From: Phaseolus vulgaris
Lineage: Eukaryota > Streptophyta > Magnoliopsida > Fabales > Fabaceae
NCBI RefSeq assembly: GCF_000499845.2
Contig: NC_023755.2
Location: 8,680,752 to 8,744,751 of the forward strand
Reading direction: 5' to 3'
Length of the DNA stretch: 64,000 bases
Shown here piece by piece: positions 32,940-47,625 of the stretch. The translations under genes and the position numbers were made by a program. Every line of letters starts with the position of its first letter. Within the stretch, counting starts at the first letter, position 1. Under the pieces are notes generated by a model that did not search any database, had not been told where the DNA came from, and was given only the letters and a program-made list of their open reading frames with translations.

Positions 32940-35900
32940 GGGAAGGCCAAGGTGAAACATCAACAACATAAGTCTTATGCTAGACCTCCACGACATAGGA
33001 CAGGAACATCTTCGCCACAATTTCAGCAACAACTATGGAGACCCACATGTTATCACTGTGCTGGACCCCATTTGAAGAAAGATTGTCCTCAACTTTCATC
33101 GAGAGAAAGTGTTATACTTGTCAGAAAGAAGGACATCTATTAAAAGATTGCCCTAATAGGAAGAGGATAATTCCTGGAGGTAACTTACAGCCAAGAAGAG
33201 GAGGGGGTGGCAGACCCCAAGCAATTGGAAGGGTGTTTGCTATGTCAGGAGCTGAAGCATCTCAATCAGGTAACTTGGTACAAGGTGTATGTTATATAGC
33301 TGGTAGATATGTGAAAGCTTTATTTGATTCTGGAGCGACACACTCTTTTGTGTCAAGTTTGTGTGTAACGGAGTTGGGTCTTCTAGTAAAGGAGTTGTCG
33401 TTTGAACTGTTGGTCTCTACACCAGCATCAGGAAAAGTTTTAACCTCTACAATTTACTCTGAATGTCCAGTAATAGTAGAGGGACGCAGGTTCAAAATAA
33501 ATTTGATTTGCCTACCTATTCAGGACCTGGATGTTATCCTAAGGATGGATTGGCTATCTGCCAATCACATTATCATAGATTGTGGTCAAGAGAAAATAGT
33601 GTTTTCAGATTCCCAGAAGTAAGATGTGATGTCTGCTTAGCATGTGTGGTCGGAATTGAAAGAAAGATCAAGTTGTTTTGTAATCTTACTCAGATGGAAG
33701 TTAAGAATGAAGAAGAAATGAGTAGTATACATGCGGTGAAGGATTTCATGGATGTATTTCAAGAAGAAATACCTGGATTACCTCCTAAGAGAGAAGTAGA
33801 ATTCTCTATTGATTTGGTACCTGAAGCTGGACCAGTGTCAATAGGACCTTACAGAATGGCTCCAACCGAGTTGATTGAACTAAAGAAGGAAGTTGAAGAT
33901 TTGTTGGAGAAACAATTCATCAGGCCAAGTGTATCTCCATGGGGAGCTCTGGTGCTTCTAGTTAAAAAGAAAGATGGAGGGTCTCGTTTGTGTGTAGATT
34001 ACAGACAGTTGAATAAATTAACCATCAAGAACAAGTATCCTCTACCTAGAATTGATGATTTGATGGATCAATTACATGTAGCCTCAGTGTTTTCAAAGAT
34101 TGACTTGAGATCTGGATACCACCAAATTTTGGTAAAGGCTGAAGATGTTCAAAAGACAACATTTAGGTCTCGTTATTGACACTATGAGTATGTGGTGATG
34201 CCGTTTGGAGTAACAAATGCTCCAACTCTGTTCATGGATTACATGAATAGAATTTTTCGTCCTTTCTTGGATAAGTTTGTTGTAGTCTTTATAGACAACA
34301 TACTTATTTATTCAAGGACTAAGGGAGAACCTGAAGAGCATCTAAAAAGCATATGAAGACAATGTTGGAGATTTTGAGGGAGAAGCAATTATATGATAAA
34401 TTCTCTAAGTGTGAGTTTTGGCTGAAGGAAGTCAACTTCTTAGGGCATGTAATATCAGCTCAGGGGATCTCAGTGGATCTAGCCAAGGTGGAGGCAATGC
34501 TTCAATGGGAACGCCCAAAGACAATGACTGACATTAGGAGTTTTGTGGGTCTAGTTGGCTACTATCGGAGGTTCATTGAAGATTTTTCCAGGGTAGTAGC
34601 TCCTTTGACACAATTAACTCCCAAAGATCACCCTTTTGCTTGGACTGACATATGTGAGCAGAGTTTCAGAGAGTTGAAGAAAAGGTTAACTAGTGCTCCA
34701 GTGTTAGTGATTCCTGATACAGGAAAACCTTTTGAGGTTTACTGTGATGCTTCACTTCAGGGATTAGGTTGTGTCTTGATGCAAGAAAAAAGGGCAGTTG
34801 CATATGCTTCAAGGCAACTCAAAGTTCATGAGAGAAACTATCCAACTCATGACTTAGAGTTGGCAGTTGTGGTGTTTGCTTTGAAGATTTGGAGGCATTA
34901 TTTGTATGGAGCTCAATTTCAGGTGTTCGGTGACCATAAAAGTCTGAAATACTTGTTTGATAAAAAAGAGTTGAATATGAGACAACAAAGATGGATGGAG
35001 TTTTTGAAGGATTATGATTGCCAACTGGTGTATCATCCAAGGAAGGCTAATGTAGTTGCAGATGCTTTGAGTAGAAAGTCAGTACAGGTGTCAACCATGA
35101 TGATTGAAGAACAAAAGTTGATTGAGCAATTCAGAAATCTAAATTTGGGAGTGAAATTTCATGTTGATCACATTAGTTGTAGTAAGTTAATTATAACTAA
35201 TGATTTTCTTGGAATGATAAAGGAAAAGCAGTTAGAGGATCCTAGTCTTAAGCATACTGTGGATTTACTAGGTACAAATCAGGCTAAAGACTTTGTGATG
35301 GGAAAAGATGTCATCTTAAGATTTAATGGCAGAATTTGCATACCTACAAATGAAGACCTGAAGAGAATGATCCTAGAAGAGGGTCATAAGAGTCATCTTA
35401 GTCTACATCCCGGTATGAATAAGATGTACCAAGATTTGAAGGAGTCCTTTTGGTGGTCAAACATGAAGAAAGAAATAGCTCAATATGTTGCTACATGTTT
35501 AACATGTCAGAAGGCAAAGGTGGAGCATCAGAGACCTGGTGGTTTGTTGTAACAGTTAGATATTCCTGAGTGGAAATGGGATAACATCGCTATGGATTTC
35601 GTTACTCATTTACCAAGATCAGTAAGGGGTCACGATGCAGTCTGGGTAATAGTTGATCGACTGACGAAGAGCGCTCATTTTCTTCCAGTTAATTTGAGAA
35701 TATTTATGACTAAGTTGGAATAATTATACATCAGAGAGATTGTGTGATTGCATATAGTGCCTTCTAGTATTATTTCAGATAGAGATCCCAGGTTTACTTC
35801 ACAGTTTTGGCAGACTCTACAAGATTCATTGGGAACTAGATTGAGAATGAGCTCTGCATATCATCCTCAAACAGATGGGCAGTCTGAGAGAATGATCTAA

Positions 35901-36719
35901 TCCTTAGAAGATCTATTGAGGACATGTGTATTGGATCATCTAGGAGGTTGGGATGAGATGTTGCCTCTAGTGGAGTTCACTTATAATAATCGTTATCATG
36001 CCAGTATTGGAATGACACCATATGAAGCTTTGTATGGGAGGAAGTGCAGAACTCCTTTATGTTGGTATTATGATGGTGAGACAGTATTGGTTGGGCCAAA
36101 GTTACTTCAACAGACCACTGAGAAGGTGAAGCAGATACAAGACAAAATGAAAGCTTATCAGAGTAGGCAGAAATCATATGCAGATCAAAGGAAAAAGCCT
36201 TTGGAGTTTGCAGCTGGAGACCATGTGTTCATGAGAGTGACACCAACCAAGGGTGTAGAACGAACTATCAAATCAAGGAAGTTATCTCCTAAGTTTGTTG
36301 GACCATATCAAATCATAAGGAAGATAGGTCCAGTGACTTATGAGATTGCTCTACCTCCTCAGTTATCAAACCTGCATAATGTCTTTCATGTATCACAACT
36401 AAGGAATTATATCCCAGACCCTAGTCACGTATTGGAAGCGGATAATGTGCAAATCAAGGATAACTTGTCTTTTGAAGAAAAACCAGTTAGGATTGAAGAC
36501 CATAAGAGTAAACAACTCATAGGCAAGACCATCAATATGGTGAAGGTGGTGTGGGATGATAAATCTGGTGATTCAACTTGGGAATTAGAAGAAATCATTA
36601 GAGAAACCTATCCCTATCTCTTTTCTGGTAAGTCAATTTCCGGGGACGATTTTTTTTATTGGGGAGAATGTAAGTATCTAGAAAATAACCTTAGAGTAGC
36701 AGTGGTACATTTTAAATGA
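32940..36719 (+). pseudogene. Ty3/gypsy chromovirus-type gag-pol remnant, 5'-truncated
   Basis: Starts within gag: two zinc knuckles, CYHCAGPHLKKDC (frame starting 32952) and CYTCQKEGHLLKDC (frame of 33035). Protease FDSGATHSF follows (about 33325), then RT with CVDYRQLNK and FIDNILIYS (34288-34317), RNase H with [10 protein letters not shown] and VVADALSRK, the integrase zinc region ([15 protein letters not shown]), the catalytic MDF, SDRDPRF and GQSER, and a C-terminal chromodomain-like WELEE..RETYP (about 36570-36615). Frames change near 33100, between 33560 and 33720, and near 34345. Stops include 34177 (TGA), 35550 (TAA) and at least three more before 35900. The RT motif has Asn in place of the second Asp. 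Integrase after RT plus a chromodomain indicates a Tekay/Del-like chromovirus. Confidence 0.92.
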
Positions 36720-38572
36720 CACCTAAATATTTTATTATTAAAATGAAAAGAGCATATAAATAGAAAAATCAGTTATTCAAGTTTCATTTTAAACGAACCA
36801 CTATCTCTCTAGAAGTTTTCTTTTCCCTTTACTCTCCCTTCTCTCTAAGATTTTAACCTTCTCGCTCATCAGTTTGACGATCGAAGTACGCCATTGGACT
36901 CCTGGCAGCGAAGACTACAAGACTACCCGATCATAATCTCTGAAAGAGTAAGTTCATTTTTGTCCATTTTTCCTTTCCTTCCCCTTCTTTCTGAGATTCT
37001 AACCTCCTTGCTTATCAATTTGACGATCGGAGTCTGTCATTAGACTCCTGGCAGTGAACTGTACAAGATTGCCCGATCAAAATCTTAGATAGAGTAAGTT
37101 CATTCTTGGCTCATTTTCCTTTGAGTTAATTTTGATCTTATTAGGTTTGTCTATGTCTATGCTTTGCATATGATTCTTTTAGCTTCAGGGTTAATCCATG
37201 TTAACTCAAGGTCCTAGTTATATAGTTGGATTTTGATTAGGACTTTGTGGTGCAAGTTAATTACCTTTAAGCTTTTGGTAGATTTGGAGAGAATTTGCTA
37301 AAATTCAGGTAAGGGAAGTCAACCTTATTCTTTTCAATAAAACCCTAGGTTAGAAGATTCTGGATGTGAGGGTGACGTGGTCACCAATTCCAATTGTTTT
37401 TGCTTGCATGATTGTCTCATTTGAAGGGTAAAGTAATATATTGACTAAAATAGTTGATTTTGAATATTTTATATTGATTTTAAGGTGAATAAGTTGTTGA
37501 AGGTGTTTGTGATTCAAAATTGAAAGTGTTTGAATGATAATATATCAGTTGAATTGTTTTTGAATATTTTGTTGAATTACTTAAATGAGATGTTACAAGA
37601 AGTGGTTGTTTGATTTTAGATGATGAATGATTTAGAGAGTATATATTTGGAACTTAGTTATGTGTTTAAGTGAATTTGAGATATATTTGGATTGTTTAGA
37701 AAGTTTAAAATATGATGTGATTGAATGGTGCATTAATGTGTTAAATGATGTATGTAATATGGTGAAAGTGTGATCAAGAGATAGTATTTCCAGGAAAGGA
37801 AATACCGTGTTGAGATTGTTATTAGGGTGTATTGATTTGTGAGTGTCCTGTGAATGAGACGATCCTGACTCTACTGATATAATGGAATTACATAGATGAA
37901 GTTATTCAGTTGGTGAGAGTCGAAGGAGGTTCATTTGGCTGAGTCTGAGGTTTGAAAGAACTAATCAGAGCAAATCAAATGGATTTACCCTGTCATATGA
38001 GATGATGTGATGATGAGATATTGAGATTGATTATTCGCATGATTGTGTGGATTCACAATGAGTAGTATGACAGGTGCAGGTCTCTGATGTTAATTTCAAT
38101 ACACGAGTCTTCCAGAAGTAGAGTCAAGTATCCGAGTATGCGAGTCAGTAGAAATAGGACAAGAGTAATGTGGATGATGAATGTGATAGAACCTTGATGA
38201 ACTTGTGAAAATGTGTGAATAATGATGGTTTATGTTGATATTTAAAGTTTTATATTTGAACTTTTAAAAAAAGCTAGCTTACCCTGTGCTTTGTCTTGTG
38301 TTTGTTTTCTATAATTTGTGATGATCATGTTAATTTACACGGGAGCAGATGAAGTTGCAGGTGATAGAGCTCCTCAATGAGCAACCAGAGGAACAAATGT
38401 TTTATATTGAATGTGTTGTTTGTAAACTTTTGTGTAAATATTAAAATCCCTATGAAGAAGGATATCTTTTTGAGATACAATTATGAGATAGTTGTATATA
38501 TTCATATGTTAAATAGATATTTCTTGTTTTACTTTTATTTTATTATATATGGGTAAAATTAGGGATGTTATA
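36669..38572 (+). mobile_element. 3' LTR of the gypsy element (about 1.9 kb)
   Basis: Starts TGTAAGTATC inside the end of the pol frame and ends GGGATGTTATA. It is homologous over both ends to the LTR at 58197-60202 in the other orientation, whose end is GGAATGTTACA; the CA end is thus mutated here. A TATA box (TATAAATA, 36755-36762) is present. A duplication with 146-bp spacing (TGACGATCGRAG at 36875 and 37021) is absent from the other copy. No 5' LTR was found. Confidence 0.85.
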
Positions 38573-38576
38573 CGAT

Positions 38577-41500
38577 TAGTGGTGTGATGACCCAACCGAA
38601 ATAAAAGCTAGAGCGAAGGAATTTTTTTAGGACAAGTTCAGTGAAGGGGAAATAAAACTTGTTAGATTAGATAATGTTCCGTTTAAGAGTATCACAAGAG
38701 AGGATAATGAAATGATGATTGGAACTATATCTGAGGCAGAAGTTAAGGAAGCGATATGGAAGATATGGAATTGTGATAATTATAAAAGCCCTGGACCGGA
38801 TGGTTTTAACTTTGGCTTTAATTTTGTTGGGATGTTATAAAAGGAGATGTTTTGAGTGCGGTACAAAGTTTTGCAAAGGGTGGGAATTGGCCGAATGGTA
38901 CTAATGCTTCCTTTATTACTCTTGTCCCAAAGACTGTGAACCCACCACTTTTGAATGACTTCAGACCAATTTCCTTGGTGGGATGTGTGTATAAAATTGT
39001 ATCTAAAATTCTTTCTTCAAGGTTGAAAAAGGGTGTTGGATAAAGTCATTGACCCTAGGCAGTCTGCTTTTCTAGAAGGAAGGGGGTTGTTGGATAGTGT
39101 GTTGGTAGCTAATGAGACCCTTAAGGAAGTAAAGAGAAAAATGAAAAATGTGTGGTGTTTAAGGTGGATTATGAAAAGGCTTATGATTCTGTAAGTTGGG
39201 AGTTTATTTACTATATGTTAGGAAGATTGGGATTTTGTGGAAAGTGGATTGAATGAATAAAAAACTGTTTAGAATCTTCCTCAATATCTGTGTTGGTAAA
39301 TGGAAGTCCAACAACTGAGTTTAAACCAAAGAAGGGCTTAAGACATGGAGACCCTTTAACACCATTTCTTTTTCTTATTGTGGCTGAAGGGCTTGCAGGG
39401 GTAGTTAGACAGGCGAAAGAGAAGATGTTAGTTGAAGTATTGAGGTTGGGGAAGGGCGAGTAAATGTGAGTATGCTGCAATATGCAGACAACACTCTTTT
39501 CTTTTGTAAAGCCTCAACTCAAAGTGTTCTAACCTTAAAAGCTATTCTGAAGTGTTTTGAACTTGCGTCTGGTCTTAAGGTTAATTATTCCAAGAGCAAG
39601 GTTGGTGGAGTGGGTGTGAACGTCAACCAAATGATGGTTTTTGCCTCTATTCTTAATTGTGATATTATGAAGACACATTTTAGTTATTTAGGGGTGACAG
39701 TTGTAGGGAATCATAAGAGGTGTATTTTTTGGGAAGGGATACTTAATAAACTACGGAGTAGGTTGTGCTCTTGGAAAGGGAAATCCCTCTCTATGGCTGG
39801 TAGAATTTGCCTTATCAAATCTGTACTTACATCATTACCGTTATTCTACGTCTCTTTCTTTTGTATGCCGGCTACTATGGTGAAGGAAGTGAAAAGGATA
39901 CAAAAGAGTTTTTTGTGGGGTTGGGGTTCAGAGAACAAAAAAATTGCCTGGGTAGCGTGGGACAAGGTTTGTGAGTCGAAAGAAAAAGGTGGCTTAGGTT
40001 TTATTGATATAAGAAAATTTAACTTAGCTCTTATGGGGAAATGGATTTGGAGAGTTAAGTCTGACAAGAGAAGTTTATGGAAGGATATTCTAGACTCTAA
40101 GTATGGTGGATGGAGGGGATTAAGGTCTCAAGAGAATTGTAAGGAATCGTTATGGTGGATGGACATCAGAAAAGTTTGGAAATTAGAGGAGTGGGATAAT
40201 GACTTTGAAGACAGAGGGAGGTGGTAAGTAGGGGATGGAAAAGAAGTTAGGTTCTGGGAGGATAAGTGGGTGGACAATGTTCCTTTAATGCAAAAAATCC
40301 CTAGACTATTCTCTATCTCCTTAGATGTTGGTCGCACTATATCACAAGTTGGGGTTTGGAGCAACAATAGTTGGTTGTGGAAGTTGAGATGGATAAGGGA
40401 TTTTTTTTTGTGGGAATCTAGCCTGGTTGAACTTTTATCGCGGGTGTTGGATAACAAGAGGCTTTCAAGAGAGGGTGAAGGTATGATCAATAAATGAATG
40501 TGGAGGGATGTAAAATCTACGAACTTCTCTATGAAGTCAACCTATATATTCTCTTGGGGGAGGAGTCTTCAGTGTGTGGGGACTTTTTTGCAAAATTCTA
40601 GACATTAAAGACCTTACCTTCGTCACATTTTACAGCTTGGAGGGTGTTATCCAATGCAATTTGAAGACAATCTCTTGAGACGTGGTATTCCAATGGTGTG
40701 TGATCGGTGTCCACTATGTGGTGTGGAAGAAGATACGGTAAGACATCTTTTTTTGAGTGTAAGGTCTCTTGGAGAATTTGGGGAATGTGTCTCGAGTGGT
40801 TAGGGTTTTCTTTGGTTTTACATTAAGATGCACAAATGCATTTTAAGATGTTTACACCTATAGATTTGAAACATGCTATTATTAAGTGCTGGGGGGGATT
40901 TGGGTAGGTATTGTGAGTGAAATTTGGAATCATAGGAATAATGTTGTCTTTAAGAATGGGCGAGTAGATCTAGTTGAGGTCTTTACTATGGTACAAAGGA
41001 AGACTTGGTCCTGGGTTACTATAAAGGAAAGATTGGCTAATTTCTCTTATTAAGACTAGTGTTTGGAACCTTTTTGTTGTATAAGTTATATGAGAGCTTG
41101 ATGTTTAATGATTCATATTTAACATTTTTTGTCCAGGTTTGGAAGTTTGTGGTGTGTTTTGTGCAAGTTTTTTTTGGCTTTTGATTCTGGCAGGGTCGGG
41201 CTGATGGTTTTGATCTCGGGTTATAGTAAAGAAAATGTTATTTGTTCTATCCCACTCGATTTGGAGCTTGAATCTTTATGATGTATGAGTTTTGAGAGAT
41301 GGAAGTTTGATGATTATGGTTATGATTTGGCCACATTTGGAAGTTGTGGTGTACTTTGTGCAGGTTCAATTTGGTTCCCTCTCGTATGATCGGTTTGTTG
41401 GTTTAGACACTTGGATGTTTGGCGTACTTTTGGTTCTGACAAAGTTCTTGTTTAGTTGTTGGATTTTGTGTCCTGATTAGATGGTGCGTTTTCTTTGGGA

Positions 41501-41690
41501 CGTTATTGTTCTGTGTTTGTTGGGATCTTGTATCTTGTTCTGGTTTGTTATTATGGTTATTGTGTTGTAATGTTTATTGGTTCCCTAGGGTATTAGGAAC
41601 TTGATTTGAGTTTTTTATAAGGATTGAGACACCCCTAAAATACCTTATTTTATTTTATTTATTCTTTACTAATAAGAAAAAAAAAATTCT
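38577..41690 (+). pseudogene. LINE (L1-type) reverse-transcriptase remnant with 3' end
   Basis: Plus-strand frames in order encode the RT N-terminal part (NYKSPGPDGF, about 38780; FRPISLVGCVYKIVSKIL, about 38960; DPRQSAFLEGRGL, about 39050), then GSPTTEF and PLTPFLFLIVAEGL. The catalytic region YADNTLFF (39481-39504) follows, then the thumb/connection region (SYLGVTV, GKSLSMAGR, IAWVAWDKVC). A zf-RVT finger CPLCGVEEDTVRHLF lies near 40710. Stops and frameshifts are frequent. The 3' end has ACACCCCTAAAATACC and AATAAGAAAAAAAAA at 41672-41690. The catalytic second Asp is Asn (AAC, 39490-39492). The 5' part is missing exactly at the gypsy LTR end. Confidence 0.9.
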
Positions 41691-41699
41691 AACCATCTC

Positions 41700-43240
41700 C
41701 TTAATTGACTAATATAAAAGGTGTGAGGAGAGTAATGATATAGAAATTGAATGTGAGATTTGTTGTAGTATGGTTATACATCTATATATATATGAAAAGT
41801 GTCCTAGTATATATATATATATAATTAAATATTTTCCTACGCTGATCATGATATTGAAATAAATTTGTTTAAAGAGAGAGAATTGTGCACACATAACTAT
41901 AAAAAGGATCTAGAAGAAAAAAATACATAAAGAAAAAATATAATATGAAAAGTTCTCACACCTTTATTACACTGCTTCCTTAACTTTTTTTTCCAAAATC
42001 ACAAAAAATGAAGTTCACATGCCTCTAAAATCTTTCTAGACACAACTTTTCAAAAAAGAAAAATCAACTCAACAAATTAAAAAAAAATTATTGGTATAGA
42101 TTTTTATCAGTAAATTAATATGTAAAGGAGATTTAATTATTAATAAGTTTCTAAAATAATATCTAATTTAGTTTATAATGAATATTTTTTTTAAATAGTT
42201 TTTGATTAATAATTTTTTTAATATCTATTTTTTGCAATAAAATTTTCTCATTCATCTAATTAAATGTAAAAATTCACCCATTTTATCTTATACTCATAAT
42301 CTAAATGTGTATATAGTACACTTTTTTTAATATATTCTTCTTTATCTATTTATCTATATATTTGTGATTCTTGATAATTCAAAAGAAGAGAAGATTATGG
42401 ACTTTGCCAAAAATGTACGAAAAGATGAGGATCATCTCTGAAACTCTTATCTTATACAGCCGCCTAAAGTTTTGTAATCATGTCCCCTCCCTTTCCCTTC
42501 CATTCTTCTTTGACTATTGCCACCACCTTTTCATACTCTTCAAGAACCACCCAATCCTCATAAAACCCTAAATCATTAATTCAATTAAACCCCTTTTTAA
42601 TTCATTTCCCCTTAATTAAAATATTAAAATCCACAACAATCATTTCATTAATGTTGTGTTTGCAATAGGGTATTATAACATCATTATCTCATGTTTGTGC
42701 AATGATCTTTGATGTGCTCCAACTAGCTCATCATTGTCCATCATCTAATCCATAATTCAACTCATATCATTATCTCTTCTAACACTACTCATTCATCATT
42801 CTATCATTCTTATTTTTTTTTATCACTAACTCATCATTGCACTCATTGCATCATTATTTATATTTTATACTCTTCCAACATATTGTTTATATTTTGTACT
42901 CATTATTCAACATGCTAGCATTATTTAATAAAAGCTGCTTAATTTTTTAATAATATGTCCATTTTTGTTACTGAAGATATCATATAATATACAATAGAGC
43001 ATCTTTAAATATTGTTCCTAGCTTACATTAAAAACAATCAGCTATCTCATGATTATAATTGAGCATAAAGCATAAACTACACATCCTTCAACATTCAAAT
43101 AGGTGTGCCACTGATGCTTTTAATATCTCACAAAGCTTTTGTTTAGATAATTAAAGAAGTAAGCAAACCCAAAATTTAAATGGGTGAAAGAATGGGTATA
43201 TAAACCCTATATCTAAATATATATATATATATATATAAAC
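41700..43240. other. Intergenic DNA with (TA)n runs and degraded foldback sequence
   Basis: AT-rich. TA runs lie near 41783 and 41810 and again at 43219-43240. A stretch at about 42065-42240 has the ATTAATAAG / AATATCTAATTTAG / TTTTTGCAATAAAA motifs of the foldback family but is too degraded to delimit. No gene was recognised. Confidence 0.5.
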
Positions 43241-43249
43241 AAATAAATA

Positions 43250-43650
43250 CATACTAAAAAAAATTATAAAAAAAACTAATTTTAAAGATAAAAAATAATT
43301 AAATCATTATATTAATTTAATTATATATTATTTTTAAAAATTAAAAAATATTAATATTAAAATAATTTATAAATTAGTATCTAATTAACTAATATTTTAA
43401 TTTTAATATATAATTAATTGTAGTTAAAACTTTAATATATTATTAAAAATATTAAACAAATTTTATATAAGTCTAGTTAAAACTTTAATAATTAATTAAA
43501 TATAAATTTAATAATAATAAAAATTATTTAAATATTAATAATATTTTTAGTCTCTAAAATAATATTAATTTAATTAATATATTAATTATTATTTTTATTT
43601 AAAATTAATATTTATTTAATGATTTTTTAATAAAAAAAATATTAGTTCTA
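43250..43650. mobile_element. Foldback family copy
   Basis: AT-rich palindromic unit. AACTAATTTTAAAGATAAAAAATAAT-type text on the left is mirrored by ATTATTTTTATTTAAAATTAATA-type text on the right. Same order of motifs as 30765-31165. Confidence 0.6.
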
Positions 43651-44009
43651 AAAAAACATTTTTTTTTATCCTCACAAAAGAATTCCTTCTTCACTCTAAT
43701 GTTGAGTCAAACGGTAAAATGAAGATTTTCTATGATCCTATCTCTATTCTCTTTATTCAAAATAAACAAAATAAACATAGCATAAGTCACTTTCACGTAT
43801 GAAGTTACGTACAACTTCAAATGAAAGTTCAATTCAAGCCAGAGATAATTATTTGGGCTTTATCCTATTTTTTTTATTTATTTCAGTGATAAATGAAATA
43901 AAAGAAAGGTACATTGATTATAATAATAATATATGTAACAACGAATATGATAATGAAGAACAATGCCTTATGTTTTCATATATATATATATATAGATGAT
44001 TAAAGCTGT

Positions 44010-44465
44010 TCTAGAATAAAATTATTAAATAAATTTTTGAAACAAAAAATAATTACTAATTAATTAAGTTAGATAGTTTATTTTATAAACTAAAAAATTA
44101 TTTATATTTAAAATTATTTATATTATTAATAAAAAGTTATAAATTATTTTTTAAAAATTAATATATAATATTATTTTATAAACTAAAATTATTAATATGT
44201 AAACTTATTTTTATTATTAATAAAAATTATAATTAATTTTTAAATTAGTTATAACATTATCTATTAAGATTATAAATTAATTACTATCAAAATTAGTTTA
44301 AAGTTTAAAATATTTACTAACTAAAATATTGTTAGATACTAATCTAAAAATTAGTTTATAAATTTTTATTAATAATAAAAATTATTTTAAACATTAATAG
44401 TTTTTAGCTTATTAAATAATATCTAAATTAATTATTATTTTTCTATCATTTAACAATTTTGTAGA
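44010..44465. mobile_element. Foldback family copy
   Basis: Left arm with AAAATTATTAAATAAATTTTTG, right arm with TTATTTTTCTATCATTTAACA. Inner mirrored arms have TATTATTAATAAAAAGTTATAA and ATAAATTTTTATTAATAATA. Same family as 30765-31165. Confidence 0.6.
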
Positions 44466-44469
44466 GTTT

Positions 44470-45418
44470 AATTGGCTGAATTGCAAGTAATTTGTCTTTG
44501 GAATGTTTTAATATGATAAAAGTGAATCGTTATTACATCATTTTCACAGAATGTACAAGGTAGTTGTGATGGGTTTTGATATTATTGGTGAAAGATATGT
44601 GCATGAATTTGAAATATAAAAAACAATTTGGGATGATGAGTAGGGTAAAATGGAAAAGTGAGCATTAAATCTGACATGGCTCTCTATTCATAACACACGC
44701 GTTCATTTGGAAGCGAAACACGGAGTTTGAGCAGTCACTGTCTCGTGAAAGACTCGCACCATTTTATTCATGTGGTGAAGTTGAAACTGGTCAAAGAATC
44801 TTCAAGATGTGAATGGGCCAACGTGGATACAAAGAAAGAAAAAAAAAATAGAAAAGAAGAAGGATAAGGTGAGAGATTTGAGAGAGAAAGAAACCACCAC
44901 ATCTATAGTTGCAAACGTGTCTACCTTGCAAACTTGTTTATTTGTTAGGTGAGAAGGTTTAGGCTACGTTGCCAATCATAAAAAATTATTATTCATTCAC
45001 AATGCCCATTTATTATAAACATTGATGTATATCTTCTTCTGCTACCAATGTTATGTAGTATATATTTATGAATTGGACCCTCTCCCACTTTATTGCCATA
45101 TATGTGGTTGGCACACACTTTACTAGATCATCTCAAGATTTTCATGTTTTCTTCTGCATCCGTTGTCATCCAATTCCCCAAGTCAAGTAGGGTTACCATT
45201 AAAGCACCACAATTGTAACAAGAGGTTTTGTGAATATTTGAAACAAGTAAGAGAAGAGAAACACAGTTCAACATGTCTAATGTCATTGTAACTTTATCAT
45301 ATAGGAGATTTTAAAAGTAGGAAAAGTGAATAAAGAAGGGAAAAAGCATTTATAGTGTAAATTGTAAAGCCCCATTGTTTTGTATTGACAAGTGCCGTGG
45401 TGGTGGTCTTGAATGTTA
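44470..45418. other. 3' flank of the gibberellin 2-oxidase gene
   Basis: No coding region was recognised. The 45240-45418 part is probably the 3' UTR of the gene on the minus strand. A purine-rich stretch lies at 44824-44895. Confidence 0.45.
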
Positions 45419-46946
<1,528 letters not shown>

Positions 46947-47100
46947 TCTTCTTGCAGATTGCTCTGCAGTTGTTTTGCTTTGGGTGCTAAATGGGAGGGA
47001 GAATGAAGAGGTTTTGGAGAGTCAATGAATGAGTAAAAGAGACAGAAGTTGAAAGAGGATTTGAGCAAATTTGTGAGAAATAAACGGTTGAGTTCTGGGC

Positions 47101-47108
47101 TATTTATA
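47101..47108 (-). promoter_or_regulatory. TATA box of the gibberellin 2-oxidase gene
   Basis: TATAAATA on the minus strand (in GGGTATAAATAGCCC), 155 bp above the start codon, which leaves room for a leader of roughly 120 bases. Confidence 0.75.
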
Positions 47109-47149
47109 CCCAAAACCTTGGTGGGGCATTGAAAAAGAAAGAGAAACAC

Positions 47150-47620
47150 GACTCAATGTCTAATCTTGAAATTACATCATGTCCATTAACTAGCTCTATA
47201 GAATATTATATTTGAAGTCTCTACCAAATTATTTTTCTCAAAATTATTAGTTTCTTAAATATTATTTTCATCTTAAAATCATTATCCATCTAAATATATT
47301 TTAAGCTCATTTTTAATATACGTGAAAGAACCTTAAACTTTATTTATTTTGTAGTTTTTTTATTAGTGTTTGTTCCCTTTTGAATTACCAACCTAATAGA
47401 TTTTCTTTCACCAACTTTATCATATCCAAGGGATGTAGTCATATCAATGAGATTTCTTTCAGAAGGTATTCATCTATGTTTTCCACCTTTCCAATGTAAA
47501 TGAATCTTTTTTGTATTTATTTTAATCAAACAACTCACTTTCACTTCTTTTTCTTCACTATTTCTTTTTTCTAAGACAAATGAAGCACGCATATAAGTGT
47601 TTTCTTTTTTCCTTTCGGTG
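47150..47620. other. Upstream region of the gibberellin 2-oxidase gene
   Basis: AT-rich DNA between the TATA box and a solo LTR. No specific regulatory motif can be claimed. The solo LTR begins about 0.5 kb above the TATA box. Confidence 0.4.
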
Positions 47621-47625
47621 TTGTT

